A stretch of 60,820 nt of DNA, from NCBI GenBank assembly GCA_024640945.1, contig JAHEEA010000007.1, positions 1 to 60,820 of the forward strand, given 5' to 3'. The DNA comes from Candidatus Methylopumilus sp. (GTDB lineage Bacteria; Pseudomonadota; Gammaproteobacteria; Burkholderiales; Methylophilaceae). The position numbers and the translations under genes were made by a program. Position 1 is the stretch's first letter. Every line of letters begins with the position of its first letter. The notes under the pieces are model-generated. The model had not been told where the DNA came from. It did no database searches and worked only from the letters and a program-made list of their open reading frames with translations. Shown one piece after another: positions 35,978-45,981 of this stretch.

Positions 35978-36466
35978 ATGGTTGAAGAACAGGCAATAAT
36001 CGTCAGCGCTGATCAAAATCAGGCCTCTTTAGAAATCCTTCGCAACAAACCTTGTGGTCTTTGTGGGCAAACCCGCGGTTGCGGGCTTTCTTTTTGGGGA
36101 AAGCTGTTTGCACATCGCGCCAATACCTTTAAAGCTAAAAATCATATTGAAGCCAAAGTTGGCGATGTCGTCGTCGTTGGTATAGAAGAAAGCGCCTTAT
36201 TATTCAGTGCGGTTGCTGTTTATGGTATTCCGCTATTGTTTTTATTGATCGGTGCCTTCTCAGGTAACGCATTCGGAGATGGTTTGCATGCTGACCGAAA
36301 TGCAGCCATTGGTGCTGTGCTTGGTTTATTGCTTGGATATATTTGGGTAAAAGGCCATGCACAAGGTCGATCTTTAGATGCGCGATATTCCCCAGTGATT
36401 TTGAGATTAGCAACACCATACTCAAATTCAAATGTTGTTCGTGAATGTAAGTCTGTTAATAAATAA
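35978..36466 (+). CDS. rseC: RseC/MucC family protein
   Basis: The 162-residue membrane protein has an N-terminal domain with a Cys motif CGLCGQTRGCG (Cys 26, 29, 35) and two membrane helices (about 75-95 and 105-125). RseC is associated with both the sigma-E regulon and the Rsx SoxR-reducing system. Both systems are in this window, about 6 kb apart, though RseC sits in the sigma-E operon. The mechanism is not well defined. Confidence 0.9.
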   Translation: MVEEQAIIVSADQNQASLEILRNKPCGLCGQTRGCGLSFWGKLFAHRANTFKAKNHIEAKVGDVVVVGIEESALLFSAVAVYGIPLLFLLIGAFSGNAFGDGLHADRNAAIGAVLGLLLGYIWVKGHAQGRSLDARYSPVILRLATPYSNSNVVRECKSVNK

Positions 36467-36476
36467 AGGTGAAAAC

Positions 36477-37901
36477 ATGATTAAAAAATTAGTCGCTGCT
36501 TCTGCGCTCTTTTTATCTTTTTCTGTCAGTGCACTCGCAAAAGAGTTGCCTGATTTTACTGAGCTTGCTGAAAAGCAAGGCCCAACGGTAGTGAATATTA
36601 GTGTGACGCAAGTCGTACAAAGCCAAGGCGTTGGTGGTTTCCCGGGTATGCCAAATGATGAAGCGTTCAATGAGTTATTCCGTCGCTTTGGTTTGCCTGT
36701 CCCAGGTGTGCCTGGGGGGCCTGGCGGTCAAGTACCACCACAAGAATTTAAATCTAATTCTTTAGGTTCAGGTTTTATTATCAGTGCTGATGGTTATATT
36801 TTGACCAATGCCCACGTTGTGAATGAAGCAGATGAGGTTATTGTAAAACTTTCAGACAAGCGTGAATTTAAAGCCAAAATTATCGGTGCAGATCGCCGTA
36901 CTGACGTTGCGTTATTGAAGATTGATGCAACAGGTTTACCTAAGGTGAATGTTGGTGATCCTAATTTATTGAAAGTGGGCGAATGGGTGGCTGCAATTGG
37001 CTCGCCATTTGGTCTTGAGAATACGATGACTGCAGGGATTGTCAGTGCAAAAGGCCGTGCCTTACCACAAGAAAACTTTGTGCCATTTATTCAAACCGAC
37101 GTCGCGATTAATCCTGGTAACTCAGGTGGTCCATTGTTTAACTTGAAAGGTGAAGTGGTCGGCATTAACTCACAAATCTATAGCCGCAGTGGCGGTTCTA
37201 TGGGCTTGTCATTTGCGATTCCTATCGATGTTGCTATCGATGTTTCGCGTCAATTAAAAGTAAATGGCAAAATCACTCGTGGTTGGTTAGGTATTGCGAT
37301 TCAAGAAATCACTAAAGACTTGGCTGAATCATTCGGTATGAAAAATACCAACGGTGCTTTGATTGCAGGCGTTGAAAAATCAAGTCCGGCAGAAAAGGGC
37401 GGCTTAGAAGCAGGTGACGTGATTACCAAATTTGATGGTAAGCCGATTGTGACTTCTTCTGATTTACCGCGTGCAGTTGGTGCTGCCAAGCCTGGCAAAA
37501 AAGCCGCGGTTGAAGTGCTTCGTAAAGGTGTCGTTAAAGGTCTAAACGTCACGGTTGGTGAAGCGCCATCAGAAAAAGAAGAAGTGGCCAGCAATAACAA
37601 AGGTGCAGCTAAGCCAGAAGTGAATCGTATTGGTTTAGTCTTACGTGAGTTAACGCCACAACAAAAGAAAACCATCAACGGTAAAAATGGCTTGTTGGTC
37701 GCTGATGTGCAAGGTGCAGCAGCGCAAGCGGGTATTCGCCGTGGCGATGTGGTACTTGGCTTGAATAATGCCGAAGTGCAAAGCTTAGAGCAGTTTAATA
37801 AGCAATTGACTGCTGTTCCAGCTGACAAAACCATTGCCCTGTTGATTCAACGTGGTGAAAACACACTCTACGTGCCGATCAAGTTAGCAGCGGGCAAATA
37901 A
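36477..37901 (+). CDS. mucD: Periplasmic serine protease MucD (DegP/HtrA family)
   Basis: The 474-residue protein starts at ATG 36477 with AAGGTGA upstream; in-frame starts inside rseC are unlikely. The signal peptide ends near SALAKE (about 22). The catalytic triad is His113 (NAHVV), Asp143 (RTDVAL) and Ser216 (GNSGGP). Two PDZ domains follow (about 260-350 and 375-470). A Gly/Pro-rich loop (about 74-88) sits in the LA-loop region. It degrades or refolds misfolded envelope proteins, and in Pseudomonas limits AlgU activation. It ends the rpoE-rseABC-mucD block. Confidence 0.95.
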   Translation: MIKKLVAASALFLSFSVSALAKELPDFTELAEKQGPTVVNISVTQVVQSQGVGGFPGMPNDEAFNELFRRFGLPVPGVPGGPGGQVPPQEFKSNSLGSGFIISADGYILTNAHVVNEADEVIVKLSDKREFKAKIIGADRRTDVALLKIDATGLPKVNVGDPNLLKVGEWVAAIGSPFGLENTMTAGIVSAKGRALPQENFVPFIQTDVAINPGNSGGPLFNLKGEVVGINSQIYSRSGGSMGLSFAIPIDVAIDVSRQLKVNGKITRGWLGIAIQEITKDLAESFGMKNTNGALIAGVEKSSPAEKGGLEAGDVITKFDGKPIVTSSDLPRAVGAAKPGKKAAVEVLRKGVVKGLNVTVGEAPSEKEEVASNNKGAAKPEVNRIGLVLRELTPQQKKTINGKNGLLVADVQGAAAQAGIRRGDVVLGLNNAEVQSLEQFNKQLTAVPADKTIALLIQRGENTLYVPIKLAAGK

Positions 37902-37980
37902 GCTAGCGAGTATCTAAGCCTCAGCATCTAATGGTGCTAGGGGCTTAAATGCTGTAAAATTACGTGAGATTAATACGTTA

Positions 37981-38002
37981 CAAGGGCGCTTAGGCGCCCT
38001 TG
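37981..38002 (+). terminator. Strong hairpin between mucD and lepA
   Basis: CAAGGGCGC pairs perfectly with GCGCCCTTG around a TTAG loop, 79 bases after mucD and 28 bases before lepA. The following T-run is weak (TTGTTAG), so it may be an attenuator or a lepA leader structure instead of a full terminator. Confidence 0.5.
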
Positions 38003-38030
38003 TTGTTAGTAAAACTTTTGCACTGAAACT

Positions 38031-39824
38031 ATGAATAACATCCGTAACTTTTCTATTATTGCCCACATTGACCACGGTAAATCGACCTTGGCTGACCGCA
38101 TCATTCAACTCTGTGGCGGCTTGTCTGACCGTGAAATGGAAGCGCAAGTACTCGACTCTATGGATTTAGAGCGTGAGCGCGGCATTACCATTAAGGCGCA
38201 AACGGCAGCATTAAGATATACGGCATTAGATGGACAGGTGTACCAATTGAATTTGATTGATACCCCAGGCCACGTCGACTTCTCCTATGAAGTAAGTCGT
38301 TCACTTTCAGCTTGTGAAGGTGCCTTATTAGTAGTGGATGCCAGTCAAGGTGTTGAGGCGCAGAGTGTTGCCAACTGTTATACCGCCATTGATTTGGGTG
38401 TGGAAGTATTCCCAGTATTAAATAAAATTGATTTGCCATCAGCAGATCCTGATCGCGTTATTCAAGAAATCGAAGACGTGATTGGTGTCGATGCGCAGGA
38501 AGCAGTGCGCTGTTCAGCTAAAACAGGTGAGGGCGTGCGTGATGTGCTAGAACTCGTGGTCGCCAAAGTACCGCCACCTGTAGGTAAGCTCGATGCGCCA
38601 TTCAAAGCCCTTATTATTGACTCATGGTTCGATAATTACGTGGGTGTGGTGATGTTGGTACGTGTCGTCGATGGCTCACTCAAACCAAAAGACAAAATCC
38701 GCTTGATGGCCACAGGTGACGTGCATCTGTGTGAAGAAGTTGGTGTGTTCACGCCTAAGTCATTCCAAAAGCCATCACTGTCAGCAGGTGAGGTAGGTTT
38801 TATTATTGCCGGCATTAAAGAATTAACCAGCGCTAAAGTTGGTGACACCGTTACTTTAGCCGACAGACCGGCAGCTGAAGCTTTGCCTGGTTTTAAAGAA
38901 GTAAAACCACAAGTGTTCGCAGGCTTGTATCCAGTTGAGTCTAACCAGTTTGAAGCTTTGCGTAGCGCGCTTGAAAAATTACGTTTGAACGACGCTTCTT
39001 TGCAGTTCGAGCCTGAAAACTCGACAGCATTGGGCTTCGGTTTCCGTTGCGGTTTCTTAGGCTTATTGCACATGGAAATTGTGCAAGAGCGTTTAGAGCG
39101 CGAATACGACATGGATTTGATTACCACAGCGCCAACCGTAGTTTACGAGTTGCTGCTTAAGAGTGGTGAAGTCATTCAAATTGAAAATCCATCACGCTTA
39201 CCTGAGCCGTCACGTGTTGAAGAGATTCGGGAGCCCATGATTATTGTGAATCTGTTGATGCCACAAGACTACGTAGGCCCGGTGATGACCTTGTGTACCA
39301 ACAAGCGTGGTATTCAGAAAAATATGCAATACATGGGTCGCCAAGTAATGTTGAGCTACGAGATGCCACTCAACGAAGTGGTGCTCGATTTCTTTGATAA
39401 ATTGAAATCAGTCTCTCGCGGTTATGCTTCTATGGATTATGAATTCTTAGAGTTCCGTGCAGCGGATTTAGTGAAGTTAGATATCATGGTAAACGGCGAG
39501 CGCGTCGATGCTTTGTCATTGATTGTGCACAGAGCCAATAGCGTTTATCGTGGCCGTGAACTCGCATCAAAAATGCGTGAATTAATTCCACGTCAAATGT
39601 TCGACGTAGCGATTCAAGCAGCGATTGGCGCTAACATTATTGCCCGTGAAACAGTTAAAGCGATGCGTAAAAACGTATTGGCGAAATGTTATGGTGGCGA
39701 TATTACGCGTAAGAAGAAATTGTTAGAGAAACAAAAAGAAGGTAAGAAACGTATGAAACAAGTGGGTAACGTTGAAATCCCACAAGAAGCGTTCTTAGCT
39801 ATTTTACGTGTTGAAGATAAATAA
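38031..39824 (+). CDS. lepA: Elongation factor 4 (LepA)
   Basis: This 597-residue translational GTPase binds ribosomes and affects back-translocation or initiation fidelity. G1 is in AHIDHGKST, the switch-2 DTPGH in [10 protein letters not shown], and NKID in VLNKIDLPS. The C-terminal domain unique to LepA ([20 protein letters not shown]) is complete. It opens the lepA-lepB-rnc-era-recO-pdxJ-acpS series, a widely conserved order in proteobacteria. Confidence 0.98.
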   Translation: MNNIRNFSIIAHIDHGKSTLADRIIQLCGGLSDREMEAQVLDSMDLERERGITIKAQTAALRYTALDGQVYQLNLIDTPGHVDFSYEVSRSLSACEGALLVVDASQGVEAQSVANCYTAIDLGVEVFPVLNKIDLPSADPDRVIQEIEDVIGVDAQEAVRCSAKTGEGVRDVLELVVAKVPPPVGKLDAPFKALIIDSWFDNYVGVVMLVRVVDGSLKPKDKIRLMATGDVHLCEEVGVFTPKSFQKPSLSAGEVGFIIAGIKELTSAKVGDTVTLADRPAAEALPGFKEVKPQVFAGLYPVESNQFEALRSALEKLRLNDASLQFEPENSTALGFGFRCGFLGLLHMEIVQERLEREYDMDLITTAPTVVYELLLKSGEVIQIENPSRLPEPSRVEEIREPMIIVNLLMPQDYVGPVMTLCTNKRGIQKNMQYMGRQVMLSYEMPLNEVVLDFFDKLKSVSRGYASMDYEFLEFRAADLVKLDIMVNGERVDALSLIVHRANSVYRGRELASKMRELIPRQMFDVAIQAAIGANIIARETVKAMRKNVLAKCYGGDITRKKKLLEKQKEGKKRMKQVGNVEIPQEAFLAILRVEDK

Positions 39825-39836
39825 AGGGCTGTACTT

Positions 39837-40583
39837 ATGATGTTCGCGTTATTTATGGTGGTCGTGCTCATTGTGACCGGTTTAATTTGGTTGCTAGACA
39901 TTGCTGTATTGCGAAAAAGCCGTGCGCCTGGTGCAGCTGACCCGATCTTAGTTGAATACTCTAAGAGCTTCTTCCCTGTTATTTTGGTCGTTTTTTTAAT
40001 CCGATCATTTATCGCTGAGCCTTTCAAAATCCCATCTGGCTCTATGATGCCAACCTTGTTGGCAGGTGATTTTATTTTGGTAAATAAATTCACTTACGGT
40101 TTGCGTATGCCTATTTTGAATAATACTTTGGTTGAAATTAACCATCCTAAACGTGGCGATGTGTTTGTGTTTCATTACCCACCAGAGCCATCAATAGATT
40201 ACATCAAACGTGTTGTTGGCGTACCAGGTGACAAGATTCTTTACCAAGATAAACAGCTATATATCAATGGTCAAAAGTTAGACATGACTTTTGTTGAAGA
40301 CTACCAATATGAAAGCGCTGGCTTCAATCAAGTACATGCTAAACGCTTCCAAGAACAATTGGGCGATGTTAAACATGACTTGTTAATCGAAGAGAATAGC
40401 CTAAGCAAAGAAGGTGAAGTCACCGTGCCGCCAGGGCATTATTTCGCAATGGGTGATAATCGCGATAACAGTAAAGACAGCCGTTACTGGGGTTTCGTGC
40501 CTGAGCAAAACTTAGTTGGTAAAGCGTTCTTTATTTGGTGGAATTTTGACCAATTCAAACGCATCGGCAGTAGTATTAACTAG
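39837..40583 (+). CDS. lepB: Signal peptidase I
   Basis: This 248-residue membrane protease removes signal peptides from exported proteins. Two N-terminal helices (about 2-22 and 45-60) precede the periplasmic domain. The catalytic Ser is in PSGSMMPTL (about residue 64) and the general-base Lys in DYIKRVVGVPGD (about 122). The GDNRDNSKDSRYWG box is intact. The first ATG at 39837 is followed at once by a second (MMF); either may be used. It sits between lepA and rnc as in many proteobacteria. Confidence 0.97.
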   Translation: MMFALFMVVVLIVTGLIWLLDIAVLRKSRAPGAADPILVEYSKSFFPVILVVFLIRSFIAEPFKIPSGSMMPTLLAGDFILVNKFTYGLRMPILNNTLVEINHPKRGDVFVFHYPPEPSIDYIKRVVGVPGDKILYQDKQLYINGQKLDMTFVEDYQYESAGFNQVHAKRFQEQLGDVKHDLLIEENSLSKEGEVTVPPGHYFAMGDNRDNSKDSRYWGFVPEQNLVGKAFFIWWNFDQFKRIGSSIN

Positions 40584-40592
40584 GATCGCATA

Positions 40593-41273
40593 TTGAACAA
40601 TCACTTCGGACTTGAGCGCCTTATTGGCCATGATTTCAGCAATAAAGCATTGCTGACACAGGCCTTAACGCACCGAAGTTTCGGTAGTACTAACAATGAA
40701 CGCCTAGAGTTTCTTGGTGATGGCGTTTTAAATTTTATTGTAGCCAGTCAGCTTTATCTTAAATTCCCTAAACTTGATGAAGGCGACCTCAGTCGCTTAC
40801 GCGCCCATTTGGTGAAAGAACCAACCTTAGGCGAAATAGCGCTAACGCTTAATATTGGCGATGCTTTAAAGCTAGGCGAGGGTGAATTGAAAAGCGGTGG
40901 CTGGCGCCGTCCATCAGTATTGGCAGATGCTTTAGAAGCCATGATAGGCGCTGTATTTTTAGATGCTGGTTTTGCCGCAGCTGAAGGCGTTGTGATTAAA
41001 CTATTCACCCCACTCATTGAAAAAATAGATCCTAAAGCCATTGGTAAAGACCCTAAATCTTTACTACAAGAATATCTACAATCTAAAAAAATCGATGTTC
41101 CAACTTACGAAGTGTTGGCCATTGAAGGTGAAGCACATTGCCAAACATTCCGTGTGGAATGCCGCGTTGCTAAATTTAATATCGTGACACAAGGCGAAGG
41201 CACTAGTCGTCGTGCCGCAGAACAACAAGCCGCAGAATTAGCGAATCAAGAAATCGCTGCGCAATCTAAATAA
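40593..41273 (+). CDS. rnc: Ribonuclease III
   Basis: This 226-residue double-strand-specific RNase processes rRNA precursors and mRNAs. The nuclease signature [14 protein letters not shown] is at about residues 36-49 and the acidic [17 protein letters not shown] segment near 110-126. A C-terminal dsRNA-binding domain covers about 153-222. It uses a TTG start at 40593 with AGGA upstream. It lies nine bases after lepB and 12 before era. Confidence 0.97.
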   Translation: MNNHFGLERLIGHDFSNKALLTQALTHRSFGSTNNERLEFLGDGVLNFIVASQLYLKFPKLDEGDLSRLRAHLVKEPTLGEIALTLNIGDALKLGEGELKSGGWRRPSVLADALEAMIGAVFLDAGFAAAEGVVIKLFTPLIEKIDPKAIGKDPKSLLQEYLQSKKIDVPTYEVLAIEGEAHCQTFRVECRVAKFNIVTQGEGTSRRAAEQQAAELANQEIAAQSK

Positions 41274-41285
41274 TCGAAAGCTCAC

Positions 41286-42188
41286 ATGACTCAAAATAAA
41301 AACGCTACAGAAGCATTCCGTTGTGGCACCGTTGCCATCGTTGGTAGACCTAACGTTGGTAAATCAACATTACTGAATCACATCCTAGGTGTGAAGCTGA
41401 GCATTACATCACGTAAAGCGCAGACTACTCGCCACCGTTTGCTCGGTATTCACACCACTGAAGACACACAATTCTTGTTTGTAGACACACCAGGTTTTCA
41501 GCAAAAGCATATCAATGCCTTAAACAAAACACTGAACAAAACAGTAACGCAAGTGCTGAACGAAGTTGACGTGGTGCTGTTCGTGATTGAGCCTATGCAC
41601 TTGGGCGATGCCGATAAAATCGTGCTGAATCTATTACCTAAGAACAAACCAGTGTTGTTGGTGGTGAATAAAGCTGACTTGATGGGCGATAAAGGTAATC
41701 TATTGCCGCTGATTCAAGACTTCGATTTGTTATTCCCATTCGCAGCCATTGTGCCTGTGAGTGCTAAAAAGAGTCTTTACCTCGACGAATTGCTTGAGGC
41801 TGTGCGTGAGCACTTGCCAGAGCAGCCAGCGATATATGGTGAAGACGAATTAACGGATAAAAACGAACGCTTCTTAGCAGCCGAATTATTACGTGAAAAA
41901 GCCTTCCGATTCTTAGGTGAAGAAGTCCCTTACGCCATTACGGTTGAAATTGAGAAGTACGAAACAGAAGGTAATCTGCGCCGTATTCATGCCGCCTTCA
42001 TTGTCGACAAAGAAAGCCAAAAACCAATGTTAATTGGTAAGGGCGGCGAAAAGCTTAAACAGATTTCAACAGAAGCGCGCCAAGATATGGAAAAACTATT
42101 TGGCGGCAAAGTCTGGCTAGAAACTTGGGTGAAAGTTAAAGGCGGCTGGGCGGATGATGAACGTGCGCTCAAAAGCTTAGGCTATTAA
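41286..42188 (+). CDS. era: GTPase Era
   Basis: The 300-residue Ras-like GTPase binds the 3' end of 16S rRNA and assists 30S maturation. G-motifs are GRPNVGKST (about 20-28), DTPGF and NKADL. The C-terminal KH domain has IGKGGEKLKQIS. All are intact. It follows rnc and precedes recO in the canonical order. Confidence 0.98.
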   Translation: MTQNKNATEAFRCGTVAIVGRPNVGKSTLLNHILGVKLSITSRKAQTTRHRLLGIHTTEDTQFLFVDTPGFQQKHINALNKTLNKTVTQVLNEVDVVLFVIEPMHLGDADKIVLNLLPKNKPVLLVVNKADLMGDKGNLLPLIQDFDLLFPFAAIVPVSAKKSLYLDELLEAVREHLPEQPAIYGEDELTDKNERFLAAELLREKAFRFLGEEVPYAITVEIEKYETEGNLRRIHAAFIVDKESQKPMLIGKGGEKLKQISTEARQDMEKLFGGKVWLETWVKVKGGWADDERALKSLGY

Positions 42189-42202
42189 GTTTTCATTCCA
42201 GC

Positions 42203-42946
42203 ATGGCCAGCGGCAAAGTTTCTACCAGTATTTTCAAACAAGATAACCAGCCTGTTTATGTGCTGCATTCTTATCCTTTTAAAGAAACCAGTTTAGTCGT
42301 TGAATTGTTCACCCGCGATTTTGGTCGTGTGGCGGCAGTTGCAAAAGGGGCGAGAAGGCCACGCTCAGCAATGCGCGGCATGCTGCAATCTTTTCAGCCT
42401 TTGCTTGGCGCTTGGTCAGGTAAATTAGAACTTAAAACCCTGCACTCACTCGAATGGTATGCAGGCTTGCTGATGTTGCAGGGCGAAGCATTGATGTGTG
42501 GTTTTTATATGAACGAACTATTGCTTCGTTTGTTGGCACGAGAAGATGCTCATGAAATGTTATTCGATGACTACGGTTTAACGCTAAAAGCTTTAGCCGC
42601 TGCGCCTAGTGACTCAGCCAATATTCTGCGCCGGTTTGAATTACGTTTATTGCAGCAGTTAGGTTATGCGGTACCGCTCACGCATAACATTAAAGATGAA
42701 GCTGTATTGGCCGATGCGCAGTATTTTTATGTGCCAGAAATGGGCCCAGTTTCCTTGCAGCACGACTATCAAGAAAATGGCGTACAATTATCTGGCAAGA
42801 CGCTGCTGGATATGGATAAAGATGATTACGCTGATGTGCAAACCCAGCAACAAAGTAAGCAGCTCATGCGTTTATTAATATCGCATTATTTGGGTGACAA
42901 ACCTTTGCACACCAGACAACTTTTAATGGATTTACAGGATTTGTAA
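42203..42946 (+). CDS. recO: DNA repair protein RecO
   Basis: This 247-residue protein loads RecA on SSB-coated DNA together with RecR. The N-terminal OB-fold contains [20 protein letters not shown] and [10 protein letters not shown], followed by a helical domain. No zinc-finger Cys cluster is seen, normal for many proteobacterial RecO. Its stop overlaps the pdxJ start by one base (TAATG). Confidence 0.95.
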   Translation: MASGKVSTSIFKQDNQPVYVLHSYPFKETSLVVELFTRDFGRVAAVAKGARRPRSAMRGMLQSFQPLLGAWSGKLELKTLHSLEWYAGLLMLQGEALMCGFYMNELLLRLLAREDAHEMLFDDYGLTLKALAAAPSDSANILRRFELRLLQQLGYAVPLTHNIKDEAVLADAQYFYVPEMGPVSLQHDYQENGVQLSGKTLLDMDKDDYADVQTQQQSKQLMRLLISHYLGDKPLHTRQLLMDLQDL

Positions 42947-43683
42947 TGACGACTTCCACAATTAAATTAGGCGTTAATGTCGATCACGTAGCGACCCTGC
43001 GTCAAGCGCGTGGCACACAATATCCAAGTGTGGTGCAAGCCGCTTTGCGTGCAGAAGAAGCAGGCGCTGATAGCATCACCATCCACTTGCGTGAAGACCG
43101 TCGTCATATTCAAGATGCTGACGTTTACGCACTGCGTCCTTTGTTGCAAACCAAAATGAATTTTGAAATGGCTGTGACTGATGAAATGGTCGGCATTGCT
43201 TTAAAAATAAAACCGCAAGATGTGTGCTTGGTGCCAGAGCGTCGTGAAGAGCGCACCACGGAAGGTGGCTTAGAAGTAGCTGGTAATTTGCCGCGCATGA
43301 AAGAAGTATGTCAAAAATTAGCTGATGCCGGCATACGCGTTTCCTTATTTATTGCCCCAGATATCGAACAAATTAACGCAGCGAAAGCAGTGGGTGCGCC
43401 CGTGATTGAAATACACACAGGCAAGTTTGCAGATAGCGAAGGCGCTGAGCAAGCGCAAGAACTTGTGCGTATTCAGCAAGCAACCAGCCATGCGCTTTCA
43501 CTCGGCTTGGTAGTGAATGCAGGTCACGGATTAAACGTTCATAACGTGCATGAAATCGCAGCCATCCCTGGTGTCAACGAACTGAATATCGGTCACGCCA
43601 TTGTCGCGCATGCCTTATTTGTGGGTTGGGAATATGCTGTACGTGAGATGAAAACACTCATGGTTGAGGCAGCGAGCAAGTGA
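42946..43683 (+). CDS. pdxJ: Pyridoxine 5'-phosphate synthase
   Basis: This 245-residue TIM-barrel enzyme condenses 1-deoxyxylulose 5-phosphate with 3-amino-2-oxopropyl phosphate to make pyridoxine 5'-phosphate. Family segments are [16 protein letters not shown] at the N-terminus, [13 protein letters not shown] near 44 and [12 protein letters not shown] near 185. It overlaps acpS by four bases. Confidence 0.97.
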   Translation: MTTSTIKLGVNVDHVATLRQARGTQYPSVVQAALRAEEAGADSITIHLREDRRHIQDADVYALRPLLQTKMNFEMAVTDEMVGIALKIKPQDVCLVPERREERTTEGGLEVAGNLPRMKEVCQKLADAGIRVSLFIAPDIEQINAAKAVGAPVIEIHTGKFADSEGAEQAQELVRIQQATSHALSLGLVVNAGHGLNVHNVHEIAAIPGVNELNIGHAIVAHALFVGWEYAVREMKTLMVEAASK

Positions 43684-44066
43684 TCTACGGCGTAGGCACA
43701 GACCTCGTTGAAGTCGCACGAATCCAAGATTCGCTAGACCGCTTTGGCGACAATTTTGCATTGCGCGTGTTAAGTGAACGTGAGATGCAAGAGTTCCAAC
43801 TTTCTAATACCAAGGCACGTTTTTTAGCCAAACGATTTGCGGCAAAAGAAGCTTTTGCTAAAGCGCTAGGGACAGGCATACGCAAGCCAGCCACTTTTGA
43901 AAACATAGGCGTAGCACACGATGACTTAGGTAAGCCGGTATTTGATCTAGCCGCTGAACTCCAAACTTGCCTCGATCAAAAAGGCATACAGTTTGCCCAT
44001 CTTTCTATCTCAGACGAAAAAGCCTTTGCCACCGCGTTCGTGGTGTTAGAGAAGCTAGAGAAGTAA
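43680..44066 (+). CDS. acpS: Holo-[acyl-carrier-protein] synthase
   Basis: The 128-residue phosphopantetheinyl transferase activates acyl carrier protein. It begins with a GTG at 43680 inside the pdxJ stop. The magnesium-binding motif is [13 protein letters not shown] (Asp 8), and the second motif [17 protein letters not shown] (Glu about 58) is intact. It is the last gene of the conserved lepA-to-acpS series. Confidence 0.96.
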   Translation: MIYGVGTDLVEVARIQDSLDRFGDNFALRVLSEREMQEFQLSNTKARFLAKRFAAKEAFAKALGTGIRKPATFENIGVAHDDLGKPVFDLAAELQTCLDQKGIQFAHLSISDEKAFATAFVVLEKLEK

Positions 44067-44082
44067 GGACGCAAGCAAAGTC

Positions 44083-44871
44083 ATGGCTGATTTTGAAGCT
44101 CCAGATTATGAACGTCGCTTTAGCGGCGTTCGTCGTTTATATGGCGAACAAGGGCTAGCTAAACTTCAGGCTGCCCATGTTTGCGTGGTGGGTATAGGCG
44201 GCGTGGGTTCATGGGCAGTTGAAGCGCTTGCCCGCAGCGCCGTAGGTAAAATCACCTTAATTGACCTAGATAACATCGCTGAGTCGAATGTAAACCGACA
44301 ACTCCATGCTGTTGATGGTGTCTTTGGTATGGCTAAAGTCACCGCCATGGCCGAACGCATTCAACTTATTAATCCTGCATGTCATGTCCATCAGATTGAA
44401 GAATTTATCACCACTGACAATGTGGCTGAGATGTTGGGTGCAGGATTTGATGTGGTGCTTGATGCCATTGATGACGCAAAAGCAAAAGTCGCCATGGCTG
44501 CTTATTGCAAGCAATCAAAAATTCCACTGATTACGACAGGTGGTGCAGGCGGGCGTTTAGATCCAACAAAAATCAAATCAGCCGATTTAGCGCAAGTGAT
44601 GGGCGATCGTTTATTAGCTAAAGTGCGTAACCAGTTACGCCGAGATCATGGCTTTCCTAAAGCGCCTAACGCTAAAAAATCACCGACCAAATTTGGCATC
44701 ACCGCGGTCTATTCGGATGAACCTATTTTGCAGCCTGAAACCAGTTGCGAAACCCAAGCCGATTCAATCACTGGATTAAATTGTGCTGGCTACGGCTCCT
44801 CGGTATGTGTCACCGCTCCTTTCGGTATGGCGGCTTCCGCTTTGACTTTACAACTTATTCTTCAGAAATAA
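44083..44871 (+). CDS. tcdA: tRNA threonylcarbamoyladenosine dehydratase TcdA (CsdL)
   Basis: This 262-residue E1-like ATP-dependent enzyme makes the cyclic form of t6A37 in tRNA. The nucleotide motif is VVGIGGVGSWAVEALARS (about 30-47), then LIDLDNIAESNVNRQ, DAIDD and the GAGGRLDPT segment. The late Cys region GLNCAGYGSSVCV is family-typical. It begins 16 bases after acpS and likely shares the transcript. Confidence 0.95.
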   Translation: MADFEAPDYERRFSGVRRLYGEQGLAKLQAAHVCVVGIGGVGSWAVEALARSAVGKITLIDLDNIAESNVNRQLHAVDGVFGMAKVTAMAERIQLINPACHVHQIEEFITTDNVAEMLGAGFDVVLDAIDDAKAKVAMAAYCKQSKIPLITTGGAGGRLDPTKIKSADLAQVMGDRLLAKVRNQLRRDHGFPKAPNAKKSPTKFGITAVYSDEPILQPETSCETQADSITGLNCAGYGSSVCVTAPFGMAASALTLQLILQK

Positions 44872-44920
44872 TATTTAATATATTTGTTATATGCTGCCAC
44901 CCAAGCGCTAAAATGGCGAT

Positions 44921-45418
44921 ATGAAAAATACCAAATATATAAAATATGCCATCTTTGCTATGTTCAGCATCTTGGCTTTACATGTTTCGGCAGAAACGAT
45001 TTCAGGTCGTGTAGTAAGCGTGGCGGATGGCGATACTTTAACCGTGCTCACTGATGATCATCAGCAATTCAAAATCCGTTTGGCTGGCATTGATGCCCCT
45101 GAAAAAGCGCAAGCGTTTGGGCAGGTCAGTAAGCATCAGCTATCAAGTCTTTGTTTCAATAAACAAGCCGAAGTTGAAGTAGTCGCTACTGATAAATATC
45201 ACCGTACCGTGGGTGATGTGTTTTGTGAAAATGCTCATGCTAATGAAGAAATGGTGAAGGGCGGTTATGCTTGGGTGTATCGTCAGTATTCACAAGGTTT
45301 CGAGCAATTCATTCCTTTAGAGCAAGCCGCACAAGAAGCTAAAATTGGTTTGTGGGCGGATGCCCAACCAACGCCCCCTTGGCAATGGCGCAGAGCAAAT
45401 AAGCGCGGTTTTCGATAG
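44921..45418 (+). CDS. Secreted thermonuclease family (SNase-like) nuclease
   Basis: This 165-residue protein has a signal peptide (about 1-24, ending HVSAET). Its staphylococcal-nuclease domain has VADGDTLTVL, IRLAGIDAPEKAQAFG, the catalytic Arg segment YHRTVGDVF and VKGGYAWVYRQY. It probably degrades DNA or RNA outside the cytoplasm. Length is normal for proteobacterial SNase-like proteins. It has a separate start region 49 bases after tcdA. Confidence 0.88.
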   Translation: MKNTKYIKYAIFAMFSILALHVSAETISGRVVSVADGDTLTVLTDDHQQFKIRLAGIDAPEKAQAFGQVSKHQLSSLCFNKQAEVEVVATDKYHRTVGDVFCENAHANEEMVKGGYAWVYRQYSQGFEQFIPLEQAAQEAKIGLWADAQPTPPWQWRRANKRGFR

Positions 45419-45492
45419 TTTCACTGTTAAATTGATGGCCGCTTGATACAATGTGGTTTCTTGCTTTTTGTTTAAGTGATTAAACCTTCTTT

Positions 45493-45981
45493 ATGCGCAT
45501 CGAAGTATCTATTCCACAGCAGACGCTTACCGTTTTTGACGGTGATCAGATACTTGCCGACTTTGTTATTTCCAGTGCCGCTAACGGCGAAGGTTGTCAA
45601 AAAAATAGTGGCTGTACGCCTACTGGTCAACATATCATTCGCGCCAAAATTGGTGAGGGTGCGCCTATCAATTCTGTTTTTGTTGGCCGTCGTGCCACAG
45701 GTGAAATTTGCTCACCTGAGTTAATGACTGAATTCCTTAATCGCGATTGGATTTTGACCCGCATTTTGTGGCTATCTGGCACTGAAGTGGGTGTGAATCG
45801 TTTGGGTGAAGTGGATACCATGCAGCGTTATATTTATATTCACGGCACGCCAGATAACGTTGTTTTAGGTCAGCCAGGCTCTCATGGCTGCATTCGTATG
45901 CGTAATTCTGATGTGATTGCTTTATTCAATATGGTGCCAGTCGGCACGCCTATTCATATTTCAGGTGGTCAGTTTGCTTAA
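45493..45981 (+). CDS. L,D-transpeptidase-like YkuD protein without signal peptide
   Basis: This 162-residue protein is a YkuD domain almost end to end. The active-site stretch is HGTP (His 117) with SHGCIRM at 130-136 (His 131, catalytic Cys 133, Arg 135). L,D-transpeptidases form 3-3 crosslinks or attach lipoproteins in peptidoglycan. The N-terminus starts directly with the fold (MRIEVSIPQQTLTVFDGDQ), with no hydrophobic leader or lipobox, so how it reaches the periplasm is unclear. No earlier in-frame start with a leader is apparent. The next gene overlaps its stop. Confidence 0.85.
   Translation: MRIEVSIPQQTLTVFDGDQILADFVISSAANGEGCQKNSGCTPTGQHIIRAKIGEGAPINSVFVGRRATGEICSPELMTEFLNRDWILTRILWLSGTEVGVNRLGEVDTMQRYIYIHGTPDNVVLGQPGSHGCIRMRNSDVIALFNMVPVGTPIHISGGQFA

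Noticed and set aside
36432-36476. Upstream start for mucD inside rseC
   Set aside because: It would add residues before a normal signal peptide; ATG 36477 has a clear ribosome-binding site.
37914-37954. Second hairpin just after mucD
   Set aside because: The AAGCC/GGCTT arms pair only with mismatches and there is no T-run, so I do not call it a terminator.
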